A program made the position numbers and the translations under genes. This document shows, piece after piece, positions 1 through 9,286 of a DNA stretch of 64,000 nt. Source of the DNA: CAZKBP01 sp964551015. GTDB taxonomy: Bacteria; Bacteroidota; Bacteroidia; Cytophagales; Microscillaceae. The stretch spans positions 1 through 64,000 of the forward strand of contig CAZKBP010000003.1 of assembly GCA_964551015.1 (NCBI GenBank). Direction: 5' to 3'. The notes beneath the pieces are model-generated. The model did not search any database, had not been told where the DNA came from, and saw only the letters and a program-made list of their open reading frames with translations. Each line of letters begins with the position of its first letter. Within the stretch, counting starts at the first letter, position 1.

Positions 1-63
1 TTTCCCCCCACCATGATTGAAAGCGTGCCATGTTTAGCCCCTTCGGAACCGCCTTTAGCCCCT
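1..63. other. Intergenic edge with a short repeat
   Basis: This is non-coding sequence at the window edge, downstream of corA. TTTAGCCCC occurs twice, about 20 bases apart, around CTTCGGAACCG. No gene or clear terminator is visible. Confidence 0.3.
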
Positions 64-1125
64 CTAAATCCATCGTTTGATTCTAAAATAAAAATAAGAG
101 GCCACCATAATACCCACCATGATACCCCACACGATAAAATAGCCATAATGCGTTTGGGTTTCGGGCATATACTCGAAATTCATCCCATAGACCCCTACAA
201 TAAAGGTTAAGGGGAGAAAAATGGTAGACAGAATCGTCAGGATTTTCATTACATCATTGGTCTTATGCCCAATGATACTGAGGTATAAGTCCATCAAATT
301 ACTACAGACATCAATATAAGATTCGGTCATATCGCCTACCTGCATAATGTGATCTTGCAAATCTCGCAGATAGATATTATTGGCGTGCAAGAAGCGATCT
401 TCTTCTCGGATGAGCTGCGTGACAATTTCCCGTAAGGGCCGAACAGCTTTGCGGACGGTAGTCAATTGCCGTTTTTTGTCATAGAGAGCACGGGTAGGAT
501 CATCGATTTGGTCTTCCTTGATCATTTGTTCCTCTAGCTTTTCCAAATCTTCGCCAATATTCTCGATCACTAGGAAATAATTATCCACGATGGTATCCAT
601 CAACAAATAAAACAGGTAATCCACCCCTGAATTCCTCAATTTGCCTCGGGGCTTGTTGCGTAATCGTTGCCGGATAGAATCAAAAACATCGCCCTCGATA
701 TCTTCTTGAAAAGATAAAAGATAACGTTCACCCAGCACCAAACTGACTTGCTCGCTCTCGACTCTTTGTTCTTTTTCGTCATAACTGAGCATTTGTAATA
801 CCACGAAAATATTTTCTTCATAAAAATCTACCTTAGGTCTTTGCTCGGTATCTACAATATCCTCCAGCATCAAGGGGTGGAGATTGAAATAAAGCCCCAG
901 AGTTTTGATGACTCGGGTATTGTGTACGCCGTCAATGTTGATCCAAGAGGCATTTTCTTTTTCTTTATAATCATAAGAATCACGAATGTCTTTGATCGCT
1001 TCTTCGTGGATAAAGCCTTCGCTGTAATCTATCACTTCAATCTTGATAGGCGTATCTTTTTCTTCGCCAATGTAGGTCAGCGTGCCGGGCGGTTGACCGA
1101 TTGTTTGTCTGTATTTTTGAGACAT
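64..1125 (-). CDS. corA: CorA family magnesium/cobalt transporter
   Basis: This 353-residue protein is a CorA-type divalent cation channel of the inner membrane, which normally works as a pentamer importing Mg2+ or Co2+. The signature GMN motif is at residues 314-316, in the context VYGMNFEYMPE, between two C-terminal hydrophobic helices. The protein ends in a short basic tail (RIKRWI), typical of the family. The first ~250 residues are soluble and rich in charged helices, matching the cytoplasmic funnel, and the length is normal. The ATG start is clear. It is a single-gene unit divergent from the peroxidase gene, with 227 bp between them. The family is certain. Mg2+ specificity is inferred. 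Confidence 0.95.
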   Translation of the reverse strand: MSQKYRQTIGQPPGTLTYIGEEKDTPIKIEVIDYSEGFIHEEAIKDIRDSYDYKEKENASWINIDGVHNTRVIKTLGLYFNLHPLMLEDIVDTEQRPKVDFYEENIFVVLQMLSYDEKEQRVESEQVSLVLGERYLLSFQEDIEGDVFDSIRQRLRNKPRGKLRNSGVDYLFYLLMDTIVDNYFLVIENIGEDLEKLEEQMIKEDQIDDPTRALYDKKRQLTTVRKAVRPLREIVTQLIREEDRFLHANNIYLRDLQDHIMQVGDMTESYIDVCSNLMDLYLSIIGHKTNDVMKILTILSTIFLPLTFIVGVYGMNFEYMPETQTHYGYFIVWGIMVGIMVASYFYFRIKRWI

Positions 1126-1352
1126 ATTGATTTTAGAATTAAAAATTAGTGGACAAAGCCACGCGCATAAAGTTTTCTTGAATAAGATTTAAGTTTATAA
1201 GTATTTTGGCGATAAATCAAATGGCAGGGTGAGAAAGCGAAAAATGTCTGCCCCAACCGTAAGGATGAACCTCGAATCCTGATTTGGCTAAACTTTTTGC
1301 TATGCACAAATTGTTAACAGGTAAATAACGATAGACAACCTAGCGATCGAAG

Positions 1353-2441
1353 ATGCTAAAAAATAGATGCTACCTCCTGCTTCTTTATGTGGTTCTGATG
1401 GCAAATCAATGCTCGGAATCTCCTTCTGAGCTAAATCCTCAAGCAGAAGCCTACACCTTCAAAACACCTGCCCACTTTGGCAATAAATATCAAATCCCCG
1501 AAGATAATCCCATGACCCAAGCGGGCATAGCATTGGGGAGAAAGCTTTTTTATGAAAAACGCCTGTCATTAGATTCTTCCATCTCCTGCGGAAGCTGTCA
1601 TCAACAAAAACGCGCCTTTACCGACGGAAGAGCCTTGAGCCAAGGCATTCAAGGGCAACTGGTAGACCGTAGTGCCATGGCGCTGCAAAATTTGCTCTGG
1701 GTAGATCAATTTTTTTGGGATGGGAGAGTCTCTAGCTTGGAAGTTCAGGCCTTGATTCCCATCCAAGACGAACGAGAGATGGGAATCAGCCTAGAAGAAG
1801 CCGTGCAGCGATTGCAAGGCACGAGCTTGTATCCACCACTTTTTCAGGAAGCTTTTGGTACAGAAATCATCAGTTCCGAAAATATAGCCAAAGCACTGGC
1901 ACAGTTCCAAAGAACGCTGATCTCGGCCAATGCCCGCTACGACCAAATCGTGAGAGGCGAAGCAGACCCCAGCGAGCGAGAGCAGAGAGCCATTAATTTG
2001 TTTATGACTCACCCCGTGGCGGAGATCAACCTCAGAGGAGCCAACTGTGGAGATTGCCATGGGAGCCACCTGATTACTCTAAACACTTTTCACGATAATG
2101 GTTTGGATAGCATTCCTCAAGACGAGGGTTTGGCTCTTTTTACAGGAAAGCCACAAGATCGGGGCAAAATGCGTGCTCCTTCTCTCCGTAATATTGCCTT
2201 GACGGCTCCTTATATGCACGACGGCCGCTTTCAGACCCTAAAAGAGGTACTGGACCATTACAATGAGCATATCCAGCCTTCTCCGAACTTAGACCCCCTC
2301 ATCATCGAGGCTACCAACGAACTAGATGGCCAGTCGCTCTTGCTTAGCGAAGAAGAAAAGGAAGACATTATCTTCTTTTTGCATATGCTCACCGATTCTA
2401 CCTTCATTCAAGACGAACGCTTCTCCAATCCTTTCGAGTAA
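1353..2441 (+). CDS. Di-haem cytochrome c peroxidase (CcpA/MauG family), lipoprotein
   Basis: This 362-residue periplasmic or membrane-anchored protein carries two c-type haem motifs: CGSCH at residues 79-83 and CGDCH at 232-236. The spacing is that of bacterial di-haem peroxidases, which reduce H2O2 with electrons from small cytochromes. The MRAPSLRN segment and the later YMHDGRF (Met288) correspond to the conserved region near the second haem. The N-terminus is a lipoprotein signal with a lipobox ending at Cys20 (MANQC), so the enzyme is probably tethered. The neighbours are unrelated. MauG-like proteins share this fold and can act on other substrates, so peroxidase activity is inferred from the family. 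Confidence 0.9.
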   Translation: MLKNRCYLLLLYVVLMANQCSESPSELNPQAEAYTFKTPAHFGNKYQIPEDNPMTQAGIALGRKLFYEKRLSLDSSISCGSCHQQKRAFTDGRALSQGIQGQLVDRSAMALQNLLWVDQFFWDGRVSSLEVQALIPIQDEREMGISLEEAVQRLQGTSLYPPLFQEAFGTEIISSENIAKALAQFQRTLISANARYDQIVRGEADPSEREQRAINLFMTHPVAEINLRGANCGDCHGSHLITLNTFHDNGLDSIPQDEGLALFTGKPQDRGKMRAPSLRNIALTAPYMHDGRFQTLKEVLDHYNEHIQPSPNLDPLIIEATNELDGQSLLLSEEEKEDIIFFLHMLTDSTFIQDERFSNPFE

Positions 2442-2492
2442 GCAAGGGTCAGCAGTGATGAGAAGCTTATTCCGCTGAATGCGCAAAGCTGC

Positions 2493-3665
2493 TCAGGCTC
2501 TTAAAAGAATCCTAAAAGTGGTACCCTTGCCGGGTTCTGAGTGCTTGATGCTAAGTTTGCCTTTATGGTAATTTTCTACAATTCGCTTGGCGAGGGTCAG
2601 TCCTAAGCCCCAGCCCCGTTTCTTGGTAGTGAATCCGGGGTTGAAAACTTTCTTAATTTGAGATTTGCTCATGCCTTTGCCATTGTCGATAATATCGATG
2701 ATAATATCTCCCTCGGGGATTTCATCCAGACGAATCTTGATCTCACCTCGGGCATTCATGGCGTCTACGGCATTTTTACAAATATTCTCAATCACCCACT
2801 CGAAGAGATAGCGGTTCAAGAGCGCGGATTTGCCACGGGGTAGGTTGCTCTTGATATCCCATTTGACCTTCGTAGAAATACGCCTTTGCAGGTAATTAGT
2901 AATTCCTAATACCAGAAAATACACATCTTCTCGCTTCAAGGTAGGTTCTGAACCAATACTAGAGAAGCGGGCCGTAATCATTTGTAAGCGTCTTACGTCC
3001 TTTTCTAGCTCAACGACCATATCATCATCTTTCATGGGTGGGTCTAGACGCATGTAATCAATCCAGGCCATCAGAGAAGAAATCGGAGTGCCCAGTTGGT
3101 GAGCCGTTTCTTTGGCCAAACCTACCCAAACTCGGTTTTGCTCTGCTCGCTTGGAGTAATTGAAGGCCAAATAGGTGAGAAAGCCGAAGATAGAAATCAC
3201 GGTGAGTTGTACATAAGGGAAATAACGTAATTGATAGAGCAAATCAGAATCACGGTAATAAACGTATTGTTTAAAACCCAAATCAGCATAATCCACGAGG
3301 ATAGGAGCGTGTTGCTCTTTCATCATATTGAGCTCTCGCTTGAGTACCCGACCTTTGCGTTGTTCAGAGTAACGATCAGGAATGCGGATATTGACAAAAT
3401 CTTTGATCTCTTGATCCTGCACCTGAATGACAGGAATGGATTTGTTTGCACTAATCACCTCCTGCACGTAGAAAGATACTTCATCATCCAGTTCAGATTC
3501 CACGGCAAAGCGTAGGGCTTGGGCGTACAGATCAATTAATTTTTCCTCCCTTTCGGCCAACTCTTGCACTAGGTAATTAGTATATAAAAGAGAAGCTCCC
3601 GCGATGACTAAAGCAACGATTACAAAGCCAGCTTTGAAACGTGAGCGATTATGATAGATATCCAT
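2493..3665 (-). CDS. Membrane sensor histidine kinase
   Basis: A 390-residue kinase with TM1 at about residues 12-32, an extracytoplasmic sensor of ~115 residues, and TM2 at about 152-170. A catalytic core follows immediately, without a recognisable HAMP domain. The H-box is AKETAHQLGTPIS, with the phospho-acceptor at His189. The N-box (ENICKNAVDAM), G1 (DNGKGMS) and G2 (GWGLGLTLAKRIVENYHKG) are intact, so the kinase should be active. The AHQLGTP form of the H-box is common in Bacteroidota kinases. No response regulator is adjacent, so this is an orphan kinase. It is divergent from hemA with a 210-bp gap. The signal sensed cannot be read from the sequence. Confidence 0.9.
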   Translation of the reverse strand: MDIYHNRSRFKAGFVIVALVIAGASLLYTNYLVQELAEREEKLIDLYAQALRFAVESELDDEVSFYVQEVISANKSIPVIQVQDQEIKDFVNIRIPDRYSEQRKGRVLKRELNMMKEQHAPILVDYADLGFKQYVYYRDSDLLYQLRYFPYVQLTVISIFGFLTYLAFNYSKRAEQNRVWVGLAKETAHQLGTPISSLMAWIDYMRLDPPMKDDDMVVELEKDVRRLQMITARFSSIGSEPTLKREDVYFLVLGITNYLQRRISTKVKWDIKSNLPRGKSALLNRYLFEWVIENICKNAVDAMNARGEIKIRLDEIPEGDIIIDIIDNGKGMSKSQIKKVFNPGFTTKKRGWGLGLTLAKRIVENYHKGKLSIKHSEPGKGTTFRILLRA

Positions 3666-3875
3666 AAACTTTTCTTATTCTTAGACGTGTTACCAAGTTA
3701 AGAAATACTTAGAAAAAGTGATGGAAATCATTTTAATAAGGCAGATATTTCGAGATATTTGATCTTGCTAAAATGATAATCCACAATTTAAAATCAATAT
3801 AAATTAAGATATCCCCGATCGGCTAATTCTAATTCTTGTGGATGCATCTTAATTTTGTGTGTCAAAAATCTAACT

Positions 3876-5147
3876 ATGAATCAATTTAAAGCCATAAGTC
3901 TGTCCTATAAAAATACGCCCTTAAAAATTAGAGAAATCATTTCCCTTGATCCTGAAAGTTCTGCGACGCTGATTAACCAAATCAAGGACTGGGAGGAAAT
4001 CTCAGATATATTGGTGCTTTCTACCTGTAATCGAACTGAGGTGTACTATACTTCACCGATTGACTATAGCTACAATATTATCCAAGCCATTTTCAGACTA
4101 AAGGGCATAGATACCCATGCGCATTATCAAGATTATTTTCAGCACATCAATCATCATTCTGAAACCGTCGAGCATCTCTTCCGGGTAGCGATGGGACTGG
4201 ATTCACAGGTGGTAGGCGATATGCAAATCACCAATCAGGTCAAACAAGCCTACCAACTTTCTGCTGATTTGAACGTGGCGGGACCTTTTCTCCATCGCTT
4301 ACTTCATACCATATTCTTTACCAATAAGCGTGTGGTACAAGAAACTCCCTTCCGAAGCGGGGCGGCTTCTACTTCTTATGCGACCGTAGAATTATTAGAA
4401 GAATTTGCTCAGGATATTCATCAGCCCAAGGTATTGGTCATTGGCATCGGAGAAATTGGTGCCGACGTATGTCGACATCTTGGCAATAGTTTTATCGAGG
4501 ATGTCCAAATCACCAATCGGACTCCAGAAAAAGCACAGGCATTGGCGGAGGAATGCCAGTTGCAGGTACTTCCTTTCGACCAAGTAGATGAAGCCATGCA
4601 AGAAGCAGACATTATCATTTGCTCTGTTGCCAAATCAACGCCTTTCATTGACCGAGAACGGATTGCCTCTTTGGATATTTTATCCTTCAAATACTTCATT
4701 GACCTAGCCGTTCCACGCGGTATTCATCCTGATGTAGAAGAAATACCGGGCGTAGTCCTGTATAATATTGATCAAATCCACAATCGTGCTTCTGATGCGC
4801 TAAACAAGCGCTTGGCCTCTATTCCTGACGTAGAAGCCATTATTCAAGACTCTATTGCCGACTTTCACGAATGGTCTAAAGAGATGGAGATCTCTCCAGT
4901 CATTCAAAAGCTAAAAAATGCTCTAGAGCAAATCCGTCAGGAGGAGCTCGCCCGATACACCAAAAAACTGAGCACAGAAGAAGCGGCTAAGCTGGATCAA
5001 ATGACCAAAAATATGATGCAAAAGGTCATTAAGTTGCCCGCACTCCACCTCAAAGCTGCTTGTAAAAGAGGCGAAGCTGAAACCCTGATTGATGTATTGA
5101 ATGATCTATTTAATCTGGAAAATCAACCTGCTAAGGCAAAAGGTTGA
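3876..5147 (+). CDS. hemA: Glutamyl-tRNA reductase
   Basis: HemA catalyses NADPH-dependent reduction of glutamyl-tRNA(Glu) to glutamate-1-semialdehyde, the first committed step of C5-pathway tetrapyrrole synthesis. The active-site segment LVLSTCNRTEVYY has the nucleophilic cysteine at residue 51. The tRNA-binding region (MGLDSQVVGDMQITNQVKQAY), the NADPH-binding Rossmann segment (VLVIGIGEIGADV) and the C-terminal dimerisation helix are all present. I place the start at the ATG at 3876; an upstream TTG at 3855 would only add seven residues that are not family-like. The length of 423 residues is normal. No other haem gene is adjacent, but haem demand by the nearby cytochrome locus is evident. 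Confidence 0.96.
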   Translation: MNQFKAISLSYKNTPLKIREIISLDPESSATLINQIKDWEEISDILVLSTCNRTEVYYTSPIDYSYNIIQAIFRLKGIDTHAHYQDYFQHINHHSETVEHLFRVAMGLDSQVVGDMQITNQVKQAYQLSADLNVAGPFLHRLLHTIFFTNKRVVQETPFRSGAASTSYATVELLEEFAQDIHQPKVLVIGIGEIGADVCRHLGNSFIEDVQITNRTPEKAQALAEECQLQVLPFDQVDEAMQEADIIICSVAKSTPFIDRERIASLDILSFKYFIDLAVPRGIHPDVEEIPGVVLYNIDQIHNRASDALNKRLASIPDVEAIIQDSIADFHEWSKEMEISPVIQKLKNALEQIRQEELARYTKKLSTEEAAKLDQMTKNMMQKVIKLPALHLKAACKRGEAETLIDVLNDLFNLENQPAKAKG

Positions 5148-5386
5148 ACAAGTCTGCTAAAAAATAATCAATAACTTAGACTTTATTTTGTCTTTTTCTG
5201 TTCTCAAGGAAATGACAAATTTTACAAAAAGCTAACCTTTCCAGTATGTTTTTAAGGCTTTTTTTCTAAATTTAGCCCTAATAACATAAAATAATAAGGT
5301 GAAATAAGGAATTCAGGAAGCTAACTATTGAGTTCCTGACTAATTAAGTACATTATAAAGCAGCCCTAAACCATAAGCAATAGATC

Positions 5387-7420
5387 ATGAATAAATATCT
5401 ACTTTTAGCAGTTTGCTGTTGCTGTTTCGCGGTACCCTCTTTTTCACAAACTGAGGTGCAGTGGGCAAGTAAATTACTGGGAGTATCCTCCGAGTTTGTC
5501 AATTTTGATCGCCCCCAATCCAAGCAATACAAAGCCGTTCAAGTGCTCGGAAAGCCTAATAAACTCCCCGCCAACGGGCAAAGCCCCTGTGCTTGGTCAC
5601 CGGCTTCCATGAGTAACTCCGAGGGAGAATGGGTAAAAGTGGGTTTTGATAAACCCATGGAGATAGAACAGGTCGGTGTAGCAGAGAATTATAACCCAGG
5701 TGCCATTACACATATCTACGTCTATGATATGGCGGATAATCGCAAACTGCTTTATAAAAATATTAATGTGGGACCCATTACCTCCAAAGGGCGGGTCTTT
5801 TCCATCTATGCCCGCACAGATTATAAGGTCAAAGCCGTAGAAGTCTGGTTGAATACCTCCAAAGTTCCTGGATTTAACCAAATCGATGCCATTGCCATTT
5901 CCAATTCTACCGACCCCATTCAAGCCGAAATTAATGTGGCCAAAAACTTAGACCTCAAATCCAAACCAGTTAATCTAGGGCCAAGCATCAATTCCCGTTA
6001 CCAAGAAATAGCTCCTATGGTCACGCCGGATGGGAAAACGATTTATTTTACGCGTTCTCAGCATCCCGAAAATACAGGTAGCCCCGAAAAGCAAGACGTA
6101 TGGTTTGCTAGTATCAAGCCTGATGGGTCTTTTGGCTTGGCACAAAATATTGGAAGACCCATCAACACCCCTCATCATAACTCCTCTTTCTCGATCACAC
6201 CCGATGGTAATACCATGCTCCTCAATAATGTCTACAATGAAGACGGAACCTTAGAAAAAGGCTTGTCTATCACGCAAAGAGAGAGCGAAAATCAATGGTC
6301 AAAACCTAAGAAAGTAGTCATTCAAGATTATTACAACAACAACAATTACTCTGAATTTTGCCTCTCCCAAGATGGCAAAATCTTGCTGATGACCGTGCAA
6401 AGGGGAGATTCTTACGGAGACAAAGATATTTATTACGCACGTTTGCAGAGCGATGGCACTTGGTCAACCCCCAAAAATCTAGGAGGTACGGTTAATACCG
6501 CCGCCAGTGAAACTTCTCCTTTCTTAGCCTCTGATGGAAAAACACTCTATTACTCTACCGCTGGGCTGAGTGGCTACGGACACAATGATATCTTTGTAAC
6601 CCGTCGTCAGGATGCTACTTGGGAAGAATGGAGCGAACCTCAAAACTTGGGTCCTGAGATTAATACACCGCTCTGGGATGCTTATTTTAGTATCTCCGCC
6701 AAGGCAGACTTTGCCTACTATGCTTCTTATGCCAATTCTATCGGAGATAGTGATATCTTCCGAGTTAGACTTTCAGATGACAACAAGCCTGAACCCGTGG
6801 CACTGATTCAGGGAGTCGTGCGGAATGCTAAAACCAACGAACCCATCAAAGCCACTATTGTCTATGAAACACTACCTGACGGAGAAAATGCGGGAACAGC
6901 CGTCTCTAACCCAGAATCAGGAGAATACAAAGTAGTCTTGCCCTTGGATAAAAACTACGCCATTCTTGCCGAAGCTAAAGGTTTTTTATCTGTTGACGAA
7001 AATGTAGACTTAGTAGGAACTACTGATTATCAGGAAATCACCAAAGACCTCTATTTGGTTCCTATTGAGACTGGACAAAAATTTCGCCTCAACAATATCT
7101 TTTTTGAGCGAAGTAAATTTAGCCTTTTACCCGAATCTTTTCCTGAATTGAATCGCCTCATCCGAGTGCTCAAAGAAAATCCTACGCTGGTGATTCGCCT
7201 TGAAGGACATACAGAAGTATTTGGTAAGCGGAGAGATCAATACAAATTGGCCGAGAACCGAGTCAATTCTGTGAAGCGATACTTGGTAGACAATGGTAAC
7301 ATCGACCCCAAGAGAATCAAACTGAAATCCTACGGAGGGAGTCAGCCCATCACGACTGAAACCGACGAAACCGCCCGGGCGTTGAATCGTCGGGTAGAGA
7401 TTAAAATACTCAGAGATTAA
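5387..7420 (+). CDS. OmpA-family protein with PD40 propeller, PorE-like
   Basis: A 677-residue exported protein. It has a signal peptide (residues 1 to ~21), a discoidin-like beta domain (to ~180), a WD40-like PD40 beta-propeller (~195-470; repeats such as APMVTPDGKTIYFTRS and SFSITPDGNTMLL), a carboxypeptidase-regulatory-like domain (~475-570) and a C-terminal OmpA peptidoglycan-binding domain (~575-677, with LEGHTEVFG and NRRVEIKIL). The propeller-CRD-OmpA order resembles PorE, the T9SS periplasmic protein of Porphyromonas, but the N-terminal TPR of PorE is replaced by the discoidin-like domain. It is probably peptidoglycan-bound in the periplasm. The NlpC/P60 gene starts 8 bases downstream, suggesting co-transcription. 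The PorE role is inferred from architecture only. Confidence 0.85.
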   Translation: MNKYLLLAVCCCCFAVPSFSQTEVQWASKLLGVSSEFVNFDRPQSKQYKAVQVLGKPNKLPANGQSPCAWSPASMSNSEGEWVKVGFDKPMEIEQVGVAENYNPGAITHIYVYDMADNRKLLYKNINVGPITSKGRVFSIYARTDYKVKAVEVWLNTSKVPGFNQIDAIAISNSTDPIQAEINVAKNLDLKSKPVNLGPSINSRYQEIAPMVTPDGKTIYFTRSQHPENTGSPEKQDVWFASIKPDGSFGLAQNIGRPINTPHHNSSFSITPDGNTMLLNNVYNEDGTLEKGLSITQRESENQWSKPKKVVIQDYYNNNNYSEFCLSQDGKILLMTVQRGDSYGDKDIYYARLQSDGTWSTPKNLGGTVNTAASETSPFLASDGKTLYYSTAGLSGYGHNDIFVTRRQDATWEEWSEPQNLGPEINTPLWDAYFSISAKADFAYYASYANSIGDSDIFRVRLSDDNKPEPVALIQGVVRNAKTNEPIKATIVYETLPDGENAGTAVSNPESGEYKVVLPLDKNYAILAEAKGFLSVDENVDLVGTTDYQEITKDLYLVPIETGQKFRLNNIFFERSKFSLLPESFPELNRLIRVLKENPTLVIRLEGHTEVFGKRRDQYKLAENRVNSVKRYLVDNGNIDPKRIKLKSYGGSQPITTETDETARALNRRVEIKILRD

Positions 7421-7428
7421 CCTGCTTG

Positions 7429-8280
7429 ATGGATAAAGCCACGTCTGCTTCTCTGGGTATGGCTCATCTGAGCTTGATTCCCGTCCGTACCGAACCCTCG
7501 GACAAAAGCGAACTCTGCACTCAATTGCTCTTTGGAGAAACTTATCAAGTCTTAGAAGAAAGCTCCGATGGGAAATGGCTAAAAATCGAAGGCCACTGGG
7601 ACGCTTACCAAGGATGGATGGATTGGATGCAATTCTGCCAAGCTCCCGAAGGCTCAGCTACTGGCCAAGAACTCGCCCCTCGTAGCACCGATGTAGTAGC
7701 TTGGTTACAAAGCAAAAGTCTTTCTTTTCCCATTCTCTTGGGTAGTAGCCTACCTCAGCATGCCTTCCCTGAAATTTATCTGGGGCAAATGGCCTATAAG
7801 TTTATGGGAAAATATCAAACCAAGCCCTTGACTGAGGCTAGCCAGATTATCGAGATGGCTTTCAAATACCTTCACGCACCTTATCTCTGGGGGGGAAGAA
7901 GCCCGCTGGGGATAGACTGCTCGGGTTTTACGCAACAAGTGTGGAAATTGGCTGGTTATCGTCTGGAGCGAGACAGCAATCAACAGGTAAAAGCAGGGGA
8001 AGCCATTGCCGACTTAGCAGAAACCCGTAGTTTGGATCTAGCTTTTTTTGGAAAAGAAGACAAAGTGGGCATTACCCACGTGGGAATCATCATTCATCCT
8101 GCCGACCTGCCTTCTACATTTATGCCCACTGCTCAACCTAAAATAGAGCGTTATATCATCCACGCTCTTGGCGCTGTGCGCGTAGACCAACTGGATAAAA
8201 GAGGGATTTTTCACCTAGATCAGCAGATATATACTCATCAATTACGAGCCATCAAACGGCTGGAAATTGCTCTTGCCTAG
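7429..8280 (+). CDS. SH3-domain NlpC/P60 peptidoglycan hydrolase
   Basis: A 283-residue cysteine peptidase of the NlpC/P60 family, which cleaves peptidoglycan stem peptides such as D-Glu-DAP bonds. Residues ~10-70 look like a bacterial SH3 domain (PVRTEPSDKSELCTQLLFGE). A second, less clear SH3-like segment follows. The catalytic domain has Cys164 (GIDCSGFTQQVW), His217 (VGITHVGI) and a third polar residue, His245 (IIHALGAV). No signal peptide is evident, which is common in this dipeptidyl-peptidase VI-like subgroup that recycles imported peptides in the cytoplasm. I use the ATG at 7429 rather than the TTG directly before it. It lies 8 bases after the OmpA-family gene and is probably in its operon. 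Confidence 0.88.
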   Translation: MDKATSASLGMAHLSLIPVRTEPSDKSELCTQLLFGETYQVLEESSDGKWLKIEGHWDAYQGWMDWMQFCQAPEGSATGQELAPRSTDVVAWLQSKSLSFPILLGSSLPQHAFPEIYLGQMAYKFMGKYQTKPLTEASQIIEMAFKYLHAPYLWGGRSPLGIDCSGFTQQVWKLAGYRLERDSNQQVKAGEAIADLAETRSLDLAFFGKEDKVGITHVGIIIHPADLPSTFMPTAQPKIERYIIHALGAVRVDQLDKRGIFHLDQQIYTHQLRAIKRLEIALA

Positions 8281-8422
8281 CCTTTCTATTGATTTTTTGA
8301 GGAGAAGAAGCCTGTATTTTGATACCCATATTTGTGGTTAATCTCGCAGAATCACAGACTAGAAAACGATTTGCCCCATAAAATTCGCTAATTTTACGTC
8401 TTAGAAAAACATTTGATCTATT

Positions 8423-8452
8423 TTGTTTTCCCAGTCAGATACATTATCTTTG
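8423..8452 (+). promoter_or_regulatory. Bacteroidota-type promoter for the HNH gene
   Basis: TTG at 8423-8425 (preceded by TT), then exactly 19 bases, then TATCTTTG at 8445-8452. This matches the TTG-N19-TAnnTTTG consensus of the Bacteroidota primary sigma factor. It lies 94 bases upstream of the ATG. Confidence 0.75.
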
Positions 8453-8478
8453 TCTGGTTCAATAGCTCGACCTGAATC

Positions 8479-8530
8479 AGCCCGGGCTATATCTATCATT
8501 TAATGAGACTTGGTTCGAGTAACGAACTCG
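8479..8530 (+). other. Structured leader of the HNH gene
   Basis: Between the promoter and the ATG are the perfect palindrome AGCCCGGGCT (8479-8488) and overlapping inverted repeats. GTTCG/CGAAC and CGAGT/ACTCG lie in the segment GGTTCGAGTAACGAACTCGG. The last two stems are mutually exclusive, a pattern that could switch structure. No known riboswitch class is recognised. Confidence 0.35.
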
Positions 8531-8546
8531 GAAGTATATATCAACA

Positions 8547-9068
8547 ATGAGTTTACAGGGAAAAAAAGTACTCATATTAAATCAGGATTATCGAGCTTTA
8601 ACCGTCTGTAGTGTACAAAAAGCCTTTATCTTAGTCTATCTTAAAAAAGCAGAAATGGTCGTGGAGGTTCCTGATGGAAAACTAAGAACCGTTTCTAACA
8701 GCTATCCTTTGCCCTCTATCATCCGCCTTTTTCGTTATGTAAACCTACCTTATAAAGGGGTTATGCTTAGTCGCCAGAATATTTTCAAAAGAGATGGTGG
8801 CAAATGCCAATATTGTGGCTCTACCAAAGATTTAACCTTAGATCACGTGATTCCCCGTTCCAAGGGAGGGCGTTCTAGCTGGGATAACTTAGTATCTGCT
8901 TGCAAAAATTGTAACTCCAAGAAAGGCGACTTTACCCCCGAAGAAGCAAACATGCCGCTCAAACGCCGCCCTTTCAAGCCTTCCTTTATCATGTTCCTGC
9001 GCGACTTCTCCGGACCCGTGGAAGAAGACTGGAAACCTTATCTAGGCAAAAAGGTCAAATATTATTGA
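8547..9068 (+). CDS. HNH endonuclease-fold protein
   Basis: A 173-residue protein with a C-terminal HNH/zinc-ribbon nuclease domain. It has a CQYC knuckle (87-90), the LDH motif at residues 98-100 with the catalytic His100 (DHVIPRSKGG), an Asn in SWDNLVSACK and a second knuckle CKNC (119-122). The first ~75 residues form a small beta-rich domain seen in the widespread stand-alone HNH proteins of Bacteroidota and Cyanobacteria. It is not linked to a methyltransferase, intron or phage gene, so it is probably a resident chromosomal gene. The DNA target and role are unknown. It has its own strong promoter and a 94-base leader. Confidence 0.85.
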   Translation: MSLQGKKVLILNQDYRALTVCSVQKAFILVYLKKAEMVVEVPDGKLRTVSNSYPLPSIIRLFRYVNLPYKGVMLSRQNIFKRDGGKCQYCGSTKDLTLDHVIPRSKGGRSSWDNLVSACKNCNSKKGDFTPEEANMPLKRRPFKPSFIMFLRDFSGPVEEDWKPYLGKKVKYY

Positions 9069-9096
9069 TAATAATTTTTAAATCTGATTTTTTTTG

Positions 9097-9104
9097 TATC
9101 TTTG
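9097..9104 (+). promoter_or_regulatory. Promoter -7 element for rpsA
   Basis: TATCTTTG matches TAnnTTTG. The expected -33 position (about 9075) has only TTT, so the upstream element is weak. Transcription from here gives a leader of about 175 bases containing a TAGATT-ACA-AATCTA hairpin (9159-9173). Confidence 0.55.
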
Positions 9105-9286
9105 CCTCTCATTTCTAGGGATGCTCAGGAAAAATTTGTGTTTCTCTACCTTTTTTATTAGATTACAAATCTACCGTGAGATTGGCACCCTGTCTTGACA
9201 CATATTCTTAAATCTATTGTATCATCAAAAAAATTTAGTAGCGCTCTGTCCTAAATCACTTAAAAAAAGGAGCTTGGTTCAATCAT

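Noticed and set aside
1..63. Repeat TTTAGCCCC near the window start as a possible mobile element end
   Set aside because: Only two short copies at the edge; no inverted repeat, transposase or duplication is visible.
8547..9068. HNH gene as part of an intron, phage or restriction system
   Set aside because: No intron structure, phage gene or methyltransferase is adjacent; it has its own promoter and normal composition.
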